IMG/VR virus record: IMGVR_UViG_3300022925_000178
Location: 1-23,751 of that record
Length of the DNA: 23,751 bases
Source of the DNA: a virus
Strand: one strand, 5' to 3'
This document shows positions 22,902 to 23,751 of the stretch, one piece after another. The translations under genes and the position numbers were made by a program. Position 1 is the first letter of the stretch. Each line of letters begins with the position of its first letter. Below the pieces are notes generated by a model that worked only from the letters and a program-made list of their open reading frames with translations, made no database searches and was not told the origin of the DNA.

Positions 22902-23441
22902 TTAAGTATTTATCACTTTAAAATTGTCGAGTATTTCATCAAATTCCTCAAGCGTTAGACATGATGTATGTTGTATAATGCGATTACATGCTTCTAATTC
23001 GTTCTCTAATTCGTTATTTGTATATGGGTTGTGTATTTCCGGCATTTCGTCGTATAATACAGTTGCGTGACCTGCTCTCGGGAAAAATATAGGCATATCT
23101 ACCCAAGCAATATATTTGGTAATATATTTTTCTATTGGGCTTAGATAGGGATAAGTGTGCGTTATAATATGCACGTTGTCTAATAAATTTTCAGTAGGTA
23201 GACGATTGATTCTATTTAATATTTTTATACCCGATTCATATCTATCAATTGGGTCTCTTAATATTACAATTACGTCTTTTGCTTTTTTAAATTCTAATAT
23301 TGCATCCGCAGTTGAATATGCTCCGCGATTTGTTGTCTTATCATCGAAGAATTTATTGAATGAATGTGAACCGACACGATATGTTGTTACGAATATTGTT
23401 TGGTCTAAATTTGCTAATAGGTATTGTAAGTTTGTGTCCAT
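22902..23441 (-). CDS. Sulfotransferase-like protein B (179 residues)
   Basis: Paralogue of the following gene. The 5' PAPS loop is TYRVGSHSFNKFF (20-32, RxGSxS type) and the 3' phosphate motif is IVILRDPIDRYESGIKIL (57-74) with Arg62, Arg67 and Ser70. The C-terminus (YTNNELENELEACNRIIQ; LTLEEFDEIL) is shared with protein A. A small segment of about 25 residues around DMPIFFPRAGHATVLYDE is specific to this copy. The ATG lies 6 bases after AATAAATA, which follows the terminator at 23460-23485, so it begins its own transcription unit. It is flanked by fibre-type genes, so a virion or host-surface glycan is a conceivable substrate, but this is inference. Confidence 0.72.
   Translation of the reverse strand: MDTNLQYLLANLDQTIFVTTYRVGSHSFNKFFDDKTTNRGAYSTADAILEFKKAKDVIVILRDPIDRYESGIKILNRINRLPTENLLDNVHIITHTYPYLSPIEKYITKYIAWVDMPIFFPRAGHATVLYDEMPEIHNPYTNNELENELEACNRIIQHTSCLTLEEFDEILDNFKVINT
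22907..22914 (-). promoter_or_regulatory. T4-type late promoter GATAAATA
   Basis: Minus-strand GATAAATA within the last codons of sulfotransferase-like protein B, 6 bases before the ATG of protein A. Confidence 0.6.
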
Positions 23442-23447
23442 GTGTTG

Positions 23448-23455
23448 TATTTATT
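23448..23455 (-). promoter_or_regulatory. Late-promoter variant AATAAATA
   Basis: Minus-strand GAATAAATA just after the terminator and 6 bases before the ATG at 23441. Confidence 0.5.
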
Positions 23456-23459
23456 CATA

Positions 23460-23485
23460 AAGAAAGGGCCCGTAGGCCCTTTCTT
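23460..23485 (-). terminator. Rho-independent terminator with UACG tetraloop
   Basis: A perfect 11-base-pair stem (23460-23470 with 23475-23485). On the minus strand the loop is TACG closed by C-G, the very stable UNCG type, and the stem ends in CTTTCTTTAT. It ends the transcript of the structural gene at 23508. Its outer arm AAGAAAGGGC is the same as in the gp18 terminator. Confidence 0.82.
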
Positions 23486-23507
23486 GAACGTGCTTATATC
23501 TTCTCTG

Positions 23508-23751
23508 TTATAGATCCGATGTCCTAATTGCCGCAATAGTACCACCTGAGGAAGTCAACTGAGACGGTGCCTCAAAAGTCTTAATAGGTGTTACACCACC
23601 ATCACGTACACGTACAAACAAGTCCCTTGTTGACAAGAAAACCGATGTAAATGACGCCGAGGTTGCAGCCGCTGTTTCATCAATATACGCAATAAACACA
23701 TTGTTAGTTACTGCGGCAGCATCGCCGTAAGCAGTAATAGTAAATGTGCTA
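23508..23751 (-). CDS. C-terminal end of a virion structural protein (cut by window edge)
   Basis: An open frame of 80 codons runs from the right edge to a TAA at 23508-23510. A GTG at 23697-23699 could be read as a start, but the frame is open beyond it to base 23751 with the same Ala/Thr-rich composition, so the gene very probably begins outside the window. The visible end (SVFLSTRDLFVRVRDGG, TPIKTFEAPSQL, GGTIAAIRTSDL) is of a kind seen at the C-terminus of marine phage structural proteins. A strong terminator lies 22 bases after the stop. Probably a fibre or baseplate-linked protein. Confidence 0.6.
   Translation of the reverse strand, partial: STFTITAYGDAAAVTNNVFIAYIDETAAATSASFTSVFLSTRDLFVRVRDGGVTPIKTFEAPSQLTSSGGTIAAIRTSDL

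Noticed and set aside
1-23751. tRNA genes, CRISPR arrays, insertion sequences or attachment sites
   Set aside because: I looked for cloverleaf arms, regular direct repeats and transposase frames and saw none. Coding density leaves little room.

Overview
The window is a stretch of the virion-structure region of a T4-like contractile-tailed phage (Caudoviricetes). The call rests on a recognisable T4 set: small terminase (gp16), head-completion nuclease (gp4), tail tube (gp19), tail sheath (gp18), a gp1-type deoxynucleotide kinase, neck proteins (gp13 and gp14) and tail-sheath stabiliser (gp15). T4-type late promoters read GATAAATA. The AT-rich composition, the long modular gp14, gp15 and gp18, and several small conserved unknowns resemble marine T4-like phages (cyanophage and pelagiphage relatives). 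No host-derived marker such as psbA is present, so the host cannot be named.

Layout, left to right. 1-2543 (minus strand): the start of a sulfotransferase-like gene cut by the window edge, gp16, an unknown small gene, a signal-peptide protein, a membrane/coiled-coil protein, gp4 and a small probable virion protein. 2543-7076 (minus): a tail-tube-like protein, gp19, a strong terminator, and a very long gp18. 7182-7832 (minus): a dNMP kinase with its own consensus host-type promoter. 7962-8783 (plus): a free-standing GIY-YIG homing endonuclease. 8773-9534 (minus): gp13. 9565-10928 (minus): two unknown genes behind a second consensus host-type promoter. 11068-15560 (plus): gp14, an M15 peptidase (probable endolysin), gp15, a Nudix hydrolase and an unknown. 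15555-22000 (minus): two unknowns, a 740-residue fibre/adhesin, a fibre-associated protein, a coiled-coil protein and a 620-residue modular fibre protein. 21993-23441 (minus): a SpoU/TrmL-like candidate methyltransferase and two paralogous sulfotransferase-like proteins. 23508-23751 (minus): the end of another structural protein. No stretch over 300 bases lacks a gene. I see no tRNA, CRISPR array or insertion sequence.

How it works together: most genes are late genes for building the neck, tail and fibres and for lysis, each block starting at a GATAAATA element. Two early-type sigma70 promoters (TTGACA, 16 bases, TATAAT) drive nucleotide-metabolism and unknown genes embedded in the late region.

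The most unusual signals are: (i) gp16 and the dNMP kinase both appear to start at ATT codons, each behind a well-placed Shine-Dalgarno; (ii) six small accessory genes have their ATG 5-6 bases after a late-promoter element, so their mRNAs should be leaderless, while core structural genes have normal leaders; (iii) a cluster of sulfotransferase-like and SPOUT-like genes sits between fibre genes; (iv) extra sugar-binding-like and repeated modules are inserted into gp15, gp18 and the fibres.
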